Positions 6,609 to 16,004 of a stretch of 29,444 bases of DNA are shown here, piece by piece. This stretch comes from a virus, in IMG/VR virus record IMGVR_UViG_3300034019_000060, positions 1 through 29,444 of that record; one strand, given 5' to 3'. The position numbers and the translations under genes were made by a program. Below the pieces are notes generated by a model, which ran no database searches, was not told the origin of the DNA, and worked only from the letters and a program-made list of their open reading frames with translations. Position 1 is the first letter of the stretch, and each line of letters starts with the position of its first letter.

Positions 6609-8585
6609 TTATTGATTGATTTTGATGATTACGATACCGGAGCCTCCGGCAGAACCACTTGCGTTATACCCTCCACCAGCACCGCCACCAGAAAAAGCAG
6701 TTCCGGGATTCCCAGAGCTAGGATTGGTGCTAGCCCCAGCACCACCGCCGCCATTGCCACCGCTCCCGCCGGTTCCTAAAGCTCCGCCACCGCCACCGCC
6801 TGAAAAATAAACAGAACCTGAAACAACTTGCCCAACTCCTAATGATGTTGCTTGAGTAGAATTAATAATTGTTGTTACTGAACCAACTCCTCCTGCACCA
6901 CCAGTTGTTCCATTTGGAGCGGAGCCACCGCTTGCTGAAGAACCACCTCCGCCACCACCGCCAAAATTAGGGGCAGAATTTCCAGATCCGCCATTGTAAC
7001 CTTGTCTAGTTCCTGAAATAAATGACGATCCCGGATAAATTCCAGCTCCACCAGAACCAGCAGCTGTGCCAGGATTGCTAACACTTCCACCGCCGCCAGA
7101 GCTTCCGTTTTTACCATTATGATTTGGCGATGATGTATACCCACCACCACCACCACCGCCAAAAGCATTGATACCACTAAGAGAACCTGTGATGGTTGTA
7201 CTAGAAACTGTTTGGCTTACGTTAACTGTGTAAGTGCCAGCCCCACCTGTTCCAGTGCCGTAAGCAGTAATAATCGTCCCTGATGCAACACCAGTCCCTG
7301 ATAATGCCATCCCTGCGTAGAAAGTATTAGTAACCGTACCGCCTACAGTTAATGTCGTTCCAGAAATAGATGATGCTGTTCCTGATGCGTTAGATATTGA
7401 TGGGTCGTTTGAAAACCCTGTTCCGGATATAGAAGAGTTCATGCCTGTAATACCACTAGAAGCTGCTCCTCCAGCAGCCCCTCCACCACCGACAATAATT
7501 GAATAATCAGAACCGGCTGTTACACTGACTCCTGAAGCTGTTCTAAAACCCCCCGCTCCACCTGCGCCTAATGAACCGCTACCACCCCCACCACCAACCA
7601 CAAGGTAATCAACACTAGTCACACCAGTAGGACATTTCCACGTGGTAGTGCCTTTAAATACAAAGACTGTTTGGCTAGGTACGGTGTACTTGAGGATGAC
7701 AATGCCGGAGCCGCCTGCACCGCCTGTTGCAGTACCGGCAGCGCCACCACCGCCACCTCCCGTGTTAGGTGCACCAGCAGTTCCGGCCCCTGAATTAGAC
7801 GCATCACCGCCACCTCCTTTATCTGCTGTAGTTGACGTCCCGCCACCCAATCCAGCAGTGCCACCAAATACAGCAGACCCGCCACCACCGCCAGCGTAAC
7901 TTACAGATGTCCCTGTAATGGATGAAAAAGAAGCCGTACCTCCTGCGCCGCCTGTGGTTGTTGTTCCATTACCACCAGCACCACCGCCGCCACCGCCACC
8001 GCCAGCACCATAATTAGGAGGTCCAGCTCCAACGCCACTACCTCCGTTATTTCCTTGAGAAGGACTTGTTGATGGTGTATTGCCAGTTCCTCCAGAAAAA
8101 ATAGTAACTCCGTTTACACCAGCCCCTCCTCCCGAACCACCGTTTTTTCCGGCTAATCCACTTGGGGTGTCGCCACCTGCGCCGCCGCCGTTAGAGGTAA
8201 CTGTACTAAAAACACTATTTTGACCATTTGTAGCAGCCGCCCCTCCTGCGCCTATGGTTATGGTGTAATCCGTGCCTGCTGTAACCGAAAACCCTGAAGC
8301 AACCCTAAACCCTCCGGCTCCTCCACCACCGCCGTTATAAGAACTTCCAACCGCGCTTCCACCTCCACCACCACCAGCGACAACCAAATACTCAACCTCT
8401 GTAACACCAGTAGGGCATGTCCACGTTGAGGTAGCCGTAAAGGTTTGGATGACGGTGTAGCTTTGAAAAGGCCAGATTCCTTGTCGCTGAGCAATAAACT
8501 GCTCCATAAGCGACCAGACACCTTTGGCTGAGGATGTAGTCGGTATGTTTGCTGGGCCTATGACCCCACCGTTACCTCGCGGCAT
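6609..8585 (-). CDS. Glycine-rich tail fibre / adhesin with duplicated module
   Basis: 658 aa. Two tandem modules, about 46-300 and 303-658. Each opens with an xTWxCPTGVTxVxYLVVxGGGG strand pair, runs through poly-glycine GGGGG/GGAGG blocks and closes with GGSGIVI(L/I)K. This is the glycine-rich phage fibre/adhesin module, expected to form a polyglycine-II-like sandwich seen in some phage adhesins. Module 2 carries an insert (about 395-470: [47 protein letters not shown]), a beta domain widespread in surface proteins. Likely a distal receptor-binding protein. The N-terminal 45 residues ([16 protein letters not shown]) may be the attachment segment. It starts at a TAATG overlap. Confidence 0.8.
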   Translation of the reverse strand: MPRGNGGVIGPANIPTTSSAKGVWSLMEQFIAQRQGIWPFQSYTVIQTFTATSTWTCPTGVTEVEYLVVAGGGGGGSAVGSSYNGGGGGAGGFRVASGFSVTAGTDYTITIGAGGAAATNGQNSVFSTVTSNGGGAGGDTPSGLAGKNGGSGGGAGVNGVTIFSGGTGNTPSTSPSQGNNGGSGVGAGPPNYGAGGGGGGGGAGGNGTTTTGGAGGTASFSSITGTSVSYAGGGGGSAVFGGTAGLGGGTSTTADKGGGGDASNSGAGTAGAPNTGGGGGGAAGTATGGAGGSGIVILKYTVPSQTVFVFKGTTTWKCPTGVTSVDYLVVGGGGGSGSLGAGGAGGFRTASGVSVTAGSDYSIIVGGGGAAGGAASSGITGMNSSISGTGFSNDPSISNASGTASSISGTTLTVGGTVTNTFYAGMALSGTGVASGTIITAYGTGTGGAGTYTVNVSQTVSSTTITGSLSGINAFGGGGGGGYTSSPNHNGKNGSSGGGGSVSNPGTAAGSGGAGIYPGSSFISGTRQGYNGGSGNSAPNFGGGGGGGSSASGGSAPNGTTGGAGGVGSVTTIINSTQATSLGVGQVVSGSVYFSGGGGGGALGTGGSGGNGGGGAGASTNPSSGNPGTAFSGGGAGGGYNASGSAGGSGIVIIKINQ

Positions 8586-8959
8586 TAGCTTATCTCCTCA
8601 TAAGAGATAACAATCTGAAGATCACTTGCGCTGCCAGCCGTTGCTCCAATACTCCGATCTTCTTCAACGTAGATATAAGCATCCTTGTCGATCACTACTA
8701 AAGTCGCGTCAGCAGGAACCGCTACTGTTGAGCAGATTGCTGTAGCTGTTCCACCTAGTGCAGCAGCAGAGTAGTAATTAATCGTGATGTCAGCGTTTGC
8801 CGTTCCGTCTATGTTGGCAACGTAAAGACTGTTGATCTTTAGCACCTTGCCAGAGCTTGCAGCGTTACTAAGCACAGACGTTGCTGAGGTCGTTGTAAGG
8901 TTCACGGTTGCACTCTTGCCCGTGATCGTCGTCGGTGAAACTAAATTAGGTGCTGCCAT
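8585..8959 (-). CDS. Small beta-rich structural protein
   Basis: 124 aa: [57 protein letters not shown], and an end with [17 protein letters not shown] and [11 protein letters not shown]. The alternating pattern predicts a single beta-sandwich. I recall this type of protein near fibre genes in many phages, where it is annotated as a structural or hypothetical protein. GGGGA lies about 6 nt before the ATG and the gene starts 3 nt after the collagen-like fibre stops. It may be a capping or decoration subunit of the fibre; that is inference. Confidence 0.7.
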   Translation of the reverse strand: MAAPNLVSPTTITGKSATVNLTTTSATSVLSNAASSGKVLKINSLYVANIDGTANADITINYYSAAALGGTATAICSTVAVPADATLVVIDKDAYIYVEEDRSIGATAGSASDLQIVISYEEIS

Positions 8960-8962
8960 TTT

Positions 8963-10723
8963 TTATCCCCAAATCATTGCAGTCATGATGCCACCAGAAG
9001 CACCGCCGCCGCCACCCGGAACGTTTACAGTCACAGCCGAGCCGACTGCTGTGGCTGTTACACCAGAGCCGGTGAAGTTGAAAGAAGTAGCGCTTGCGGT
9101 AATGGAAGTGCCTTCATCTAACACGGCTATAGAGGCTGCACCAGAAGCCCCGGTAGGGCCTGTTGCGCCGGTCGGCCCGGGCACTGTCGAGGCATCACCC
9201 GTGGGCCCCGTTGGGCCGTTCGCCCCTGCGGCCCCAGTCGGTCCGGTCGGGCCGGGGATCGTACTGGCAGCACCCTGAGCGCCGGTGGGCCCCGTTGGTC
9301 CGCTGCCCGAAGGGCCTGTCGCACCGGTCGGTCCTTGATAGCCGTCGAGCACTCGGATATTGATCGCAACACCAGAGGATGGAGCCGTAACGAAGATGAC
9401 GTTAGCACCAGAAACCGTGTAATCGGTTGTCGGTGTCTGACTAATACCATTCAACAAAACAAGAATGGATGTGACCGTGATTCCCGCCACGGCAGCGTAA
9501 GTCGTTGTGGTTCCGTCGCCCGTATAGGAGTAAGTCTGAAAACCCGTTCCAATTGCAGACGCAGGGCCTGTGGGACCCGTTGGCCCGATATTCCCTTGTG
9601 CGCCCTGACTGCCGGTGGGCCCTGTTGGACCGGCCACCGTACTAGCAGCCCCTGTTGGGCCAACATCCCCCTGTGCCCCGGTGGGCCCCGTCGGTCCGGC
9701 AACGGTACTTGCAGCGCCTGTAGGGCCGGTTGGCCCAACCCCCGCGGAGACGTTTACTGTAACCGCATCACCAACGGACGTAGCCGTGACACCAGATCCT
9801 GTGAAATTAAAGGATGTAACGCTTGCTGTTAGCTGAGTGCCTTCGTCTGAGACTGAGATGGCACTGCCACCACCCCCAGCAGGCCCTGTGGGCCCCGTAG
9901 CCCCAGTCGGTCCAGTATTCCCTTGAGCACCGGTCGGTCCGGCCACAGTGCTTGCCGCCCCAGTTGGGCCGGTGTTGCCCTGAGCGCCGGTTGGACCCGG
10001 AACCGTAGAAGCCGCTCCGGTGGGGCCCGTGGGTCCGGTCGCCCCGGTGCCGCCAGTGATCGAAACTGTGACAGCATCACCGACTGCCGTTGCAGTGACT
10101 CCTGAGCCTACAAAGTCAAACGATGTGACATTCGTAGTAAGCGTCGCGCCTTCTTCCTTAACCGTGATTGCGCTTCCGCCTCCGGCAGGCCCGGTCGGGC
10201 CCGTCGGCCCGGGAACCGTAGATGCAGCGCCAGTGGGGCCAATATTTCCCTGAGCACCCGTAGCCCCAGTGGGTCCGGGCACTGTGCTTGCTGCGCCCGT
10301 CTCACCGGTGGGCCCCGTTGGGCCAGCCACCGTGGATGCCGCCCCGGTGGGGCCTGTGCTTCCAGTGGCTCCCGCTACCCCTTGAGCGCCGGTTGGACCG
10401 GTCGGGCCGACAATCTGCCCGGAATCGCCCCACGCAGATCCGCTCCACACATAAAGATGACCGTTAGAAAGAACAATATAAGCATCGCCGGGAGTGTTGC
10501 CAGACGAAGGCAGATCACCAACTGTGGCAACCGTTCCCTTGATCGTGATGCCAGCCCCTTGTGCGCCGGTGGGGCCCGTCGCCCCGGTTGGCCCGGGAAC
10601 TGTGCTCGGTAAGCCCGTGGGCCCCGTTGGTCCGCCCGCTGCACCGGCAGGCCCGGTCGGGCCGATAACGCCCTGATCTACAACAAGGACGATCTGATTT
10701 GCGCCAGTAACTGTCGTACTCAA
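8963..10723 (-). CDS. Collagen-like tail fibre protein
   Basis: 586 aa. Short head ([19 protein letters not shown]), then Gly-Pro-Thr/Gly-Ala-Gln triplet blocks interrupted by globular inserts: about 55-107 ([16 protein letters not shown], a Trp-containing beta domain), about 394-458 (a fibre beta domain ending [10 protein letters not shown]), and three copies of a 40-residue module (about 180-222, 287-325, 531-568) of the form [32 protein letters not shown]. Such GXY stretches form trimeric triple-helical shafts in phage fibres. The end [14 protein letters not shown] is a short tip. The start overlaps the previous stop (ATGA). Receptor binding by the tip or inserts is likely but unproven. 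Confidence 0.87.
   Translation of the reverse strand: MSTTVTGANQIVLVVDQGVIGPTGPAGAAGGPTGPTGLPSTVPGPTGATGPTGAQGAGITIKGTVATVGDLPSSGNTPGDAYIVLSNGHLYVWSGSAWGDSGQIVGPTGPTGAQGVAGATGSTGPTGAASTVAGPTGPTGETGAASTVPGPTGATGAQGNIGPTGAASTVPGPTGPTGPAGGGSAITVKEEGATLTTNVTSFDFVGSGVTATAVGDAVTVSITGGTGATGPTGPTGAASTVPGPTGAQGNTGPTGAASTVAGPTGAQGNTGPTGATGPTGPAGGGGSAISVSDEGTQLTASVTSFNFTGSGVTATSVGDAVTVNVSAGVGPTGPTGAASTVAGPTGPTGAQGDVGPTGAASTVAGPTGPTGSQGAQGNIGPTGPTGPASAIGTGFQTYSYTGDGTTTTYAAVAGITVTSILVLLNGISQTPTTDYTVSGANVIFVTAPSSGVAINIRVLDGYQGPTGATGPSGSGPTGPTGAQGAASTIPGPTGPTGAAGANGPTGPTGDASTVPGPTGATGPTGASGAASIAVLDEGTSITASATSFNFTGSGVTATAVGSAVTVNVPGGGGGASGGIMTAMIWG
9142..10680 (-). repeat. Collagen-like GPT/GAQ triplet repeat blocks (interrupted)
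   Basis: Short in-frame repeats coding Gly-Pro-Thr, Gly-Ala-Gln and [14 protein letters not shown] units. The DNA is much richer in GGGCCC-like words than its surroundings. Third codon positions vary between copies (GGG, GGC, GGT and GGA for Gly; CCC, CCG and CCT for Pro), so peptide identity is much higher than DNA identity. Long open frames on the other strand here are by-products of this composition. Boundaries are approximate and include non-repeat inserts. Confidence 0.85.
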
Positions 10724-11202
10724 TTTGTGACTCCATCAGATCTGACAAGGAATAACAAGAAGATGATGAGATCCTGCGCCGGAGTTGATCCGCTTGCGGG
10801 AATAGCGATTTTGATGTTCCCAGAGAACCCAACCGGGTTGTTTGCGTTTATGTCGAGCTGAACATCCGTCGACATGACCGACCACGCCGACTCATCAATC
10901 ACCAGTGTGAAGGAGCCGTTAGACAGGTCTTGATTAGTAATGGTCAGATTGACCGGTGAGGGTTCTGGAGTGTAATCGGCTATGTCGAATGTGAGACCGT
11001 AGCGCGAGTCTCTAACATTGGAAAGCTGCCGACGTAGGATCTGGCTCGTAACCGTAGAACCAAATAAATTTCTGGGTGTGCCGTCGAAGTTATTGAGAGT
11101 TAGATTCCAATACGTCCGCTGGTTGTAAACCAGTTCACCGGCAATGATTTGATTGTCAAAACCGCTGACCTGCGTCAGGGTATTTTTTGAAAAGACGGCC
11201 AC
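10720..11202 (-). CDS. Phage structural protein (tail tip / fibre base)
   Basis: 160 aa from a GTG start at 11202 with GAGGG 4 nt upstream. Beta-rich: [107 protein letters not shown] recognise this as a protein that follows the tail hub/fibre gene in various aquatic siphophages, usually called hypothetical or structural; it resembles the immunoglobulin-like baseplate/fibre connector type. It is the first gene after the only noticeable intergenic gap in the late operon and overlaps the collagen fibre start (ATGA), so it may form the base to which that fibre attaches. Confidence 0.7.
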   Translation of the reverse strand: MAVFSKNTLTQVSGFDNQIIAGELVYNQRTYWNLTLNNFDGTPRNLFGSTVTSQILRRQLSNVRDSRYGLTFDIADYTPEPSPVNLTITNQDLSNGSFTLVIDESAWSVMSTDVQLDINANNPVGFSGNIKIAIPASGSTPAQDLIIFLLFLVRSDGVTN

Positions 11203-11274
11203 GTTTCCCTCTACTCGGTAAGTGACGTTCGCTAGGCACTCCCAGCAGAACGATGGGCTGTCGTGTTTTTTATT

Positions 11275-11303
11275 ATTTTATGCGGGATTCTCCAACTCCG
11301 CAA
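11275..11303 (-). promoter_or_regulatory. Weak candidate promoter before the fibre genes
   Basis: On the minus strand, TTGCGG (11303-11298) is followed after exactly 17 nt by TAAAAT (11280-11275), a 5/6 match to the -10 consensus, and an AT-rich discriminator. It precedes the only sizeable gap (75 nt) in the late operon. The -35 match is poor (TTG only), and late phage promoters often need other factors, so this is a low-confidence call. Confidence 0.25.
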
Positions 11304-14300
11304 TGCGCCGCTTCAAGTCTTGAATTTCCTTGAGCAGAGGAACAATCAACTTTGAATAATTGATGCCTCTCAAAACCTTTTCGCCATTTATGATGTCGTA
11401 GTAACAAATCTCTGAATTGACGGTCTCGGCATCTTCAGCAATCAAACCGTAAGATAAATCACCGTCTTTTTGGTCGGTGAGGTTCCCTTCCCTATCTCTT
11501 GCTCGGTAGTAAAACGAAACCGGCTGAAGATCATAAATCCATTGAGCATTTGCAAGTGGCTGAATATCTGTTTTGGTCTCTCTCAGAGAACTGACATAGC
11601 CGATCAATCCAGTGTTATCAACGTAAACATCTCGATTAGTTCCTCCGACTGTCGCGGAGTAAACGCCGGGAACCACAGCATTGCCAGACGATGTAAGCGT
11701 CAGGTAAGCAGTGCCAGAGTTGATGCTCGCGCCCGTTCCGATAACCACGCCGCCATCGACTACATCAGAGATGTTAGCCGCAATAAAGTATTGCTTAACG
11801 TCTCCAGCAGATCTTAAAAGAACTTCAGGAATGCCCTTTTGCAGTTTGAGATCGCCTTTAGCGAGCAAGGTAGATCCGTTCCACGTTAGGTTTGCCGAAC
11901 CGTCAAAAGTATTAGATGTGTTGTATTGGATGCTTGTGGTTACGCCTCCGGGTGTTGCATTCGCCCCCGTCGGGCCTGTCGGGCCGCCCGCTCCAGTAGG
12001 GCCGGGAACCGTTGACGCTGCTCCGGTGGGCCCCGTCGGGCCGACATTCCCTTGACTGCCCGTAGGCCCGGTCGGACCGGCAATTCCCTGAGCACCGGTG
12101 GGTCCAACATTGCCCTGTGCGCCTGTGGGCCCGGTTGGGCCGACACTCCCCGCAGCGCCCGTTGGCCCAACATTTCCTTGAGCGCCAGTGGGGCCCGTCG
12201 GTCCGGGCACAGTAGATGACGCACCCGTGGGCCCTGTTGGACCGGCAATCGAGGAAGCCGCGCCCGTGGGCCCTGTTGGCCCCGGTACGGTGGAGGCAGC
12301 GCCGGTGGGGCCTGTATTCCCCTGAGCCCCGGTCGGGCCGGTATTCCCTTGAATGCCTTGTGCTCCGGTGGGCCCTGTCGGACCGGCAACCCCGGTGGGG
12401 CCGGTCGCTCCCTGCAAGCCTTGCGCCCCGGTGGGGCCCGTTGCCCCGACGTTACCCTGCGCTCCGGTGGGGCCCGTGGCTCCCTGAATGCCTGTGGGCC
12501 CCGTTGGGCCGGGAACCGTGGAAGATGCCCCGGTAGCGCCGGTCGGGCCGATATTGCCTTGCACTCCGGTGGGCCCCGTTGGGCCCGGAACCGTTGAGGC
12601 AGGCCCTGTGGGCCCAGTCACCGAGGCTCCCGTGGGCCCCGTTGGGCCGGGTACTGTGGATGAGGCTCCCGTAGCGCCCGTGGGCCCTGTTGGTCCGCTT
12701 CCCGCGCCGGTGGGTCCAATCGGGCCCGTCGGTCCGGTCGGACCGCCCGCAGGCCCTGTGGGGCCCGTCGCTCCGTCTCGGATACTTGAAATCACCATTG
12801 AGTTTGTAGCCGAACAACCACCTTGACTTGCAGTCACCGAGACTGTTTTTGCAGTGCTAGGCGAGAAAGCAGACAGAACAAAAGTATTGGTTGTGGAAGC
12901 CTGTAAAACGCCGTCTACACGCCACTGCCACGTTGGGCTTGTAAAGGTACTTGTCGCTGTAAACGTGATCGTAGAGGGCGATACAACACCAGCAGAGGAC
13001 GTTATAAATTGAACAGCAGTTGAACTAAGACTTACAGTTCTAACGCTTGTGTCCCATACCACTGCGGAGGATGTTGCGCTAACAGAAGAAGCTGATCCGT
13101 TGCTAGCGATGACTCGAAAATAATAAGTGCCGGATGGAAGCGTTAGGTCTGTAAAGACCTGTGAAACCAATGGAGTGTAAGGACTGCCATCAATTGTGTT
13201 GGTTGTCTTGATTAGGTTCCAATCCGATGAGGATGGAGTCGCAACCGTCGTGTAGTACAGCGACATCAACAACACTCGACCGGTAGCCGGAACATTAGCA
13301 ACCATGCTAAATACCGGAGGATCAGCACAGGGAGCGGGTGCATACGGTGGCACGTTGTAGAGCCACGGTGTCCCCGGAGTCGAGATGTACTGAGAAGAAG
13401 GGATGCCAGATGCCGGAGCTTGTGTGTATTGGCTGATTGATCCCGCAGTCGGATCTGCGTAAACGGTTGCCGAGTATTCCGTAAGTTCTAGTGCCGCGCC
13501 GAGGTTGCCATCTGGTGTCGTAGCCTCGTTGACTTTCATGACTCGGAAGAGTTTGTTAGTCCATCCGTAGTCTGAGTTTGTAATGTCTACAACATCACCC
13601 GCATCAACCTGAATCGCAGGGTAAGCCGCAGTAATCGAAACTAATAAGTCCTCTCTGCTCTGCAAAAGCCGACGATTGGCAAGATACTTAACTTGCACCG
13701 AATCGTTGGTCATCTCTAGTCGATAAGTCTCTTTGTTCCTCGGCTCGTTGGCATAAAGAGAACCGGCTGGAAGCTCTGCAAATACGATGTCTGGCTGATC
13801 TCGCGCTTCTTTACTTGCGAAGTCAATCTCAATCTGGTTGATTTGTTGGTTGATGTCGGTGGTGCTAACCCGAATGTCACCGATTAGATTTGTGTCGTTA
13901 AAGGAGAAGCTAGAAGCCTCGGCTTTATTGACGACAATCGACCACTGACCAGAGGCAGCGTTGTAGGTCATCCAACTGTCGCAAGCCTCGATAATTTGCT
14001 CGACGTTCTCTAAGATTGGTCGAGCCGTATCAACAACACCGTTGATCCTATATCTCGCTTGACTGCTCGTGCCTCCAGATGAGTTCGTGTAAGAAATGAG
14101 CGTATCTGAGTAAGTGTTAAGCGTTGCCGCGCTGGCAGAATCGACTAAACCCGTCATGCCTGCGCCGTAACGTGTGTCGGTCATGTAGTCGTACCAGACA
14201 TCCCCGGGCTTAGCTGCGCCGGTTCCGTTTAGATACTGAGAACACTTGAAAGTAAGAGGCTGCAAACCAGTTAGTCCGGCATCCCTGTTATAAGTCATCC

Positions 14301-14916
14301 TCACAATGGCAAATGCCAAACCGTTCATTCTTCTTCCGGTGGAAGGCCATTGCAAAGCAGGATCAATACCCGCCGGTTCAGAAGGCCCCATTACATCCCA
14401 CGGATAACTTAGCGAATTAACCCTTGTGATATTTCCAGAGTTATCAGATGTATATAAATAAATCTGAAATCTATTGTCAGCCGCCACTGCGTCATCTATG
14501 TTTCCATTGCCATCAACAAGACTTTCGACATTTGGACTTGAAGATGATTGAAAATTTACTTGCCGGTCACCGTACCAAAAATCTGTCGTGTCAAAAGAAA
14601 ACTGTCCGTTATTGCTAATACTAGAGATTGCAAGAACATAAAACATTACCTTTTGATCGGTAGACAACACCGCATCGACAAAGGTTCCGCCGAGATAAGC
14701 ATCTCCGTACACAATCGGCACAGAATAATTAGCCGCTGGAGGAAGTTGTTGTCTTACACCCGCATCCTGAGCATTTGAGCTTTTATTTCCGAAGGCCTTA
14801 GAGACAACGACAGAGGTTGCAAACCGAATCGCCGCGGTTGCGGCCATAGCGCCCAAACTGCTCGCAGCGAATACACCCGCTTCTACAAGTCCCGCGACAA
14901 TAATGGATGCTGGCAT
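11278..14916 (-). CDS. Tail hub (J-like) fused to collagen shaft and S74 peptidase/chaperone
   Basis: 1212 aa. Residues 1-45 are hydrophobic ([20 protein letters not shown]). About 45-510 resembles the J / phage-tail_3 central hub ([89 protein letters not shown]). About 530-710 holds fibronectin/Ig-like beta domains. About 715-985 is GPTGPTGA collagen-like shaft. 985-1105 is a beta tip domain. 1108-1212 is an intramolecular chaperone (S74) with Ser1110 and Lys1115 five residues apart, the catalytic dyad spacing of this family, and a C-terminal coiled coil ([19 protein letters not shown]). The chaperone should trimerise the shaft and then cut itself off. It starts 3 nt after the GNAT gene. Confidence 0.9.
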   Translation of the reverse strand: MPASIIVAGLVEAGVFAASSLGAMAATAAIRFATSVVVSKAFGNKSSNAQDAGVRQQLPPAANYSVPIVYGDAYLGGTFVDAVLSTDQKVMFYVLAISSISNNGQFSFDTTDFWYGDRQVNFQSSSSPNVESLVDGNGNIDDAVAADNRFQIYLYTSDNSGNITRVNSLSYPWDVMGPSEPAGIDPALQWPSTGRRMNGLAFAIVRMTYNRDAGLTGLQPLTFKCSQYLNGTGAAKPGDVWYDYMTDTRYGAGMTGLVDSASAATLNTYSDTLISYTNSSGGTSSQARYRINGVVDTARPILENVEQIIEACDSWMTYNAASGQWSIVVNKAEASSFSFNDTNLIGDIRVSTTDINQQINQIEIDFASKEARDQPDIVFAELPAGSLYANEPRNKETYRLEMTNDSVQVKYLANRRLLQSREDLLVSITAAYPAIQVDAGDVVDITNSDYGWTNKLFRVMKVNEATTPDGNLGAALELTEYSATVYADPTAGSISQYTQAPASGIPSSQYISTPGTPWLYNVPPYAPAPCADPPVFSMVANVPATGRVLLMSLYYTTVATPSSSDWNLIKTTNTIDGSPYTPLVSQVFTDLTLPSGTYYFRVIASNGSASSVSATSSAVVWDTSVRTVSLSSTAVQFITSSAGVVSPSTITFTATSTFTSPTWQWRVDGVLQASTTNTFVLSAFSPSTAKTVSVTASQGGCSATNSMVISSIRDGATGPTGPAGGPTGPTGPIGPTGAGSGPTGPTGATGASSTVPGPTGPTGASVTGPTGPASTVPGPTGPTGVQGNIGPTGATGASSTVPGPTGPTGIQGATGPTGAQGNVGATGPTGAQGLQGATGPTGVAGPTGPTGAQGIQGNTGPTGAQGNTGPTGAASTVPGPTGPTGAASSIAGPTGPTGASSTVPGPTGPTGAQGNVGPTGAAGSVGPTGPTGAQGNVGPTGAQGIAGPTGPTGSQGNVGPTGPTGAASTVPGPTGAGGPTGPTGANATPGGVTTSIQYNTSNTFDGSANLTWNGSTLLAKGDLKLQKGIPEVLLRSAGDVKQYFIAANISDVVDGGVVIGTGASINSGTAYLTLTSSGNAVVPGVYSATVGGTNRDVYVDNTGLIGYVSSLRETKTDIQPLANAQWIYDLQPVSFYYRARDREGNLTDQKDGDLSYGLIAEDAETVNSEICYYDIINGEKVLRGINYSKLIVPLLKEIQDLKRRIAELENPA
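11962..12774 (-). repeat. Collagen-like triplet repeat in the tail hub gene
   Basis: About 270 residues of nearly uninterrupted Gly-X-Y triplets, mostly GPT with GAQ, GAA and GPA units. The peptide vocabulary ([25 protein letters not shown]) is the same as in the separate collagen-like fibre at 8963-10723. Codon third positions vary between copies. GC-rich relative to flanking DNA. Confidence 0.9.
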
Positions 14917-14919
14917 GAT

Positions 14920-15357
14920 CTACTCTCGAAAGAATGTGGCTTGCAAAGGTCTGTATTTATATTTTGTATAGTCAATCTCAGGGCTGGACGGCATTAGGCT
15001 TGTACACACAATGTCTATCTTTTTTTGATCGAGAAGGTTTTGAGCAAGCTGGTTAAACCTTAACCAAAGTCGACCTCCGACGCTTGTGCTTCGGTATTCA
15101 GGCATGACCCACCACGCCACTTCGTGAAGCTCTCGTATGTATCGGTTCCAGAAGTTCCTTGAGACATAAGCCGCAAGAAATCCTCTCAGGTTATCGTCGA
15201 CAAGCACAAAGCCTCTGCCGTTCATCATTTGATCGAACAAGTTTTTCACTTGATCTTCGTTCTGTTTTTCTTGCAGTGCTTTTACGCCTGCCTCTTTTGC
15301 GTACTCTTTCATCATCTCTAACAGATGGGGCATGTCGTATTTTGTTGCGTATCTCAT
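14920..15357 (-). CDS. GNAT-like acetyltransferase / virion adaptor protein
   Basis: 145 aa. Fits a compact GNAT fold: N-terminal MRYATKYDMPHLLEMMKEYA (strand 1/helix 1), GFVLVDDNLRGFLAAYV, LHEVAWWVMPEYRSTSVGGRLW (strand 4 and the acetyl-CoA pyrophosphate loop, here R-S-T-S-V-G-G-R), and IDYTKYKYRPLQATFFRE at the end. Related GNAT-like proteins sit in tail operons, and T7 internal virion protein gp13 has been likened to this fold, so the role may be structural or enzymatic. It lies between a minor tail protein and the hub, where lambda has K and I. It is joined to its upstream neighbour by ATGA and to the hub by a 3-nt gap. Confidence 0.75.
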   Translation of the reverse strand: MRYATKYDMPHLLEMMKEYAKEAGVKALQEKQNEDQVKNLFDQMMNGRGFVLVDDNLRGFLAAYVSRNFWNRYIRELHEVAWWVMPEYRSTSVGGRLWLRFNQLAQNLLDQKKIDIVCTSLMPSSPEIDYTKYKYRPLQATFFRE

Positions 15358-16004
15358 AAACCACCACCTGATGTGTCCACTTCGACTGACGATCCAGCAT
15401 TGGGATCTGATAGTCCTCCAGACTGAGGGGGAGCGCCGAAGTCAAAGTATTGCCCGGTGATTGCGTCGACTCGATCCATACTCGCATCGGATGGATAAAT
15501 TGCTCGCCATGTATTCTGGTTTGTCCTGATGCCAGAGATTTTATTTTCTAAGATGGTTCTGAACGAAGCGCAAGAGATTGAGCAGCTGACCGTTCTTGAT
15601 CGGTTCTCTTGATCGAAATCCTCACTCAAACTGACACTGTTCACAATCCCCTGATAACGCTTGAAGAACTGCGTTGTAGGGCTTGTGATGATCTGGTAAT
15701 TAGAGTCGAAGAATCCCCTCCAGATCTCGACCGTTGAGCCTTTTATATTGTTGGCAAGAATGAGAGAAACGTTGGTCGGGTCAATCCCTATCAGACTAAT
15801 AATCATGTCATCAGAGGTCGCTTTCAGATCTCTCTGCACATCGCCGACAGAAAGAAGGCTTCCCAATCCGGTAAACGTGATCCCAGAAACAGTGATAGAT
15901 GCTGCTGCACTGCAAAAGGTGTAAGTGTTAGTGCTAGTGACCAACCTTACGAATTCTGAATGCGTGATTGACGCTGAGGAAAGCGCCGCTATAGCTGTGC
16001 TCAT
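15354..16004 (-). CDS. Minor tail protein (tail tip, gpL position)
   Basis: 216 aa. Beta-rich N-terminal half: HSEFVRLVTSTNTYTFCSAAA, FTGLGSLLSVGDVQRDLKATSDD, ISLIGIDPTNVSLILANNIKGS and VEIWRGFFDSNYQI. This resembles the tail-tip family (DUF2163-like) found between tape measure and hub. The C-terminus (ASSVEVDTSGGGL) is flexible, and there are several Cys (SCSISCASF, 145-153 region) which in lambda gpL bind an iron-sulfur cluster, although the spacing here does not obviously match. ATGA overlaps at both ends place it in the tip operon. Assigned by position and fold-like pattern; molecular function not shown directly. Confidence 0.7.
   Translation of the reverse strand: MSTAIAALSSASITHSEFVRLVTSTNTYTFCSAAASITVSGITFTGLGSLLSVGDVQRDLKATSDDMIISLIGIDPTNVSLILANNIKGSTVEIWRGFFDSNYQIITSPTTQFFKRYQGIVNSVSLSEDFDQENRSRTVSCSISCASFRTILENKISGIRTNQNTWRAIYPSDASMDRVDAITGQYFDFGAPPQSGGLSDPNAGSSVEVDTSGGGL

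Noticed and set aside
8832-10676. Several open frames on the + strand opposite the collagen-like fibre (Pro/Val/Gly/Ala-rich)
   Set aside because: They are mirror images of the triplet codons; composition follows the repeat DNA, no ribosome sites, and they lie opposite a well-supported gene.
11235-11262. Possible hairpin in the gap before the 160-aa structural gene (CCCA/TGGG or CAGC/GCTG)
   Set aside because: Only 4-bp alternative pairings with large loops; no U-run. Not strong enough to call a terminator or leader structure.
11962-12774. Tandem GC-rich repeats resembling a CRISPR or minisatellite array
   Set aside because: Repeats are in phase with codons, units are 9-bp based with no unique spacers, and they encode Gly-X-Y triplets.
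11711-12826. Open frames on both strands over the collagen segment of the tail hub gene
   Set aside because: Same cause: GC-rich triplet repeats keep all frames open; the hub frame is continuous and has recognisable domains on both sides.
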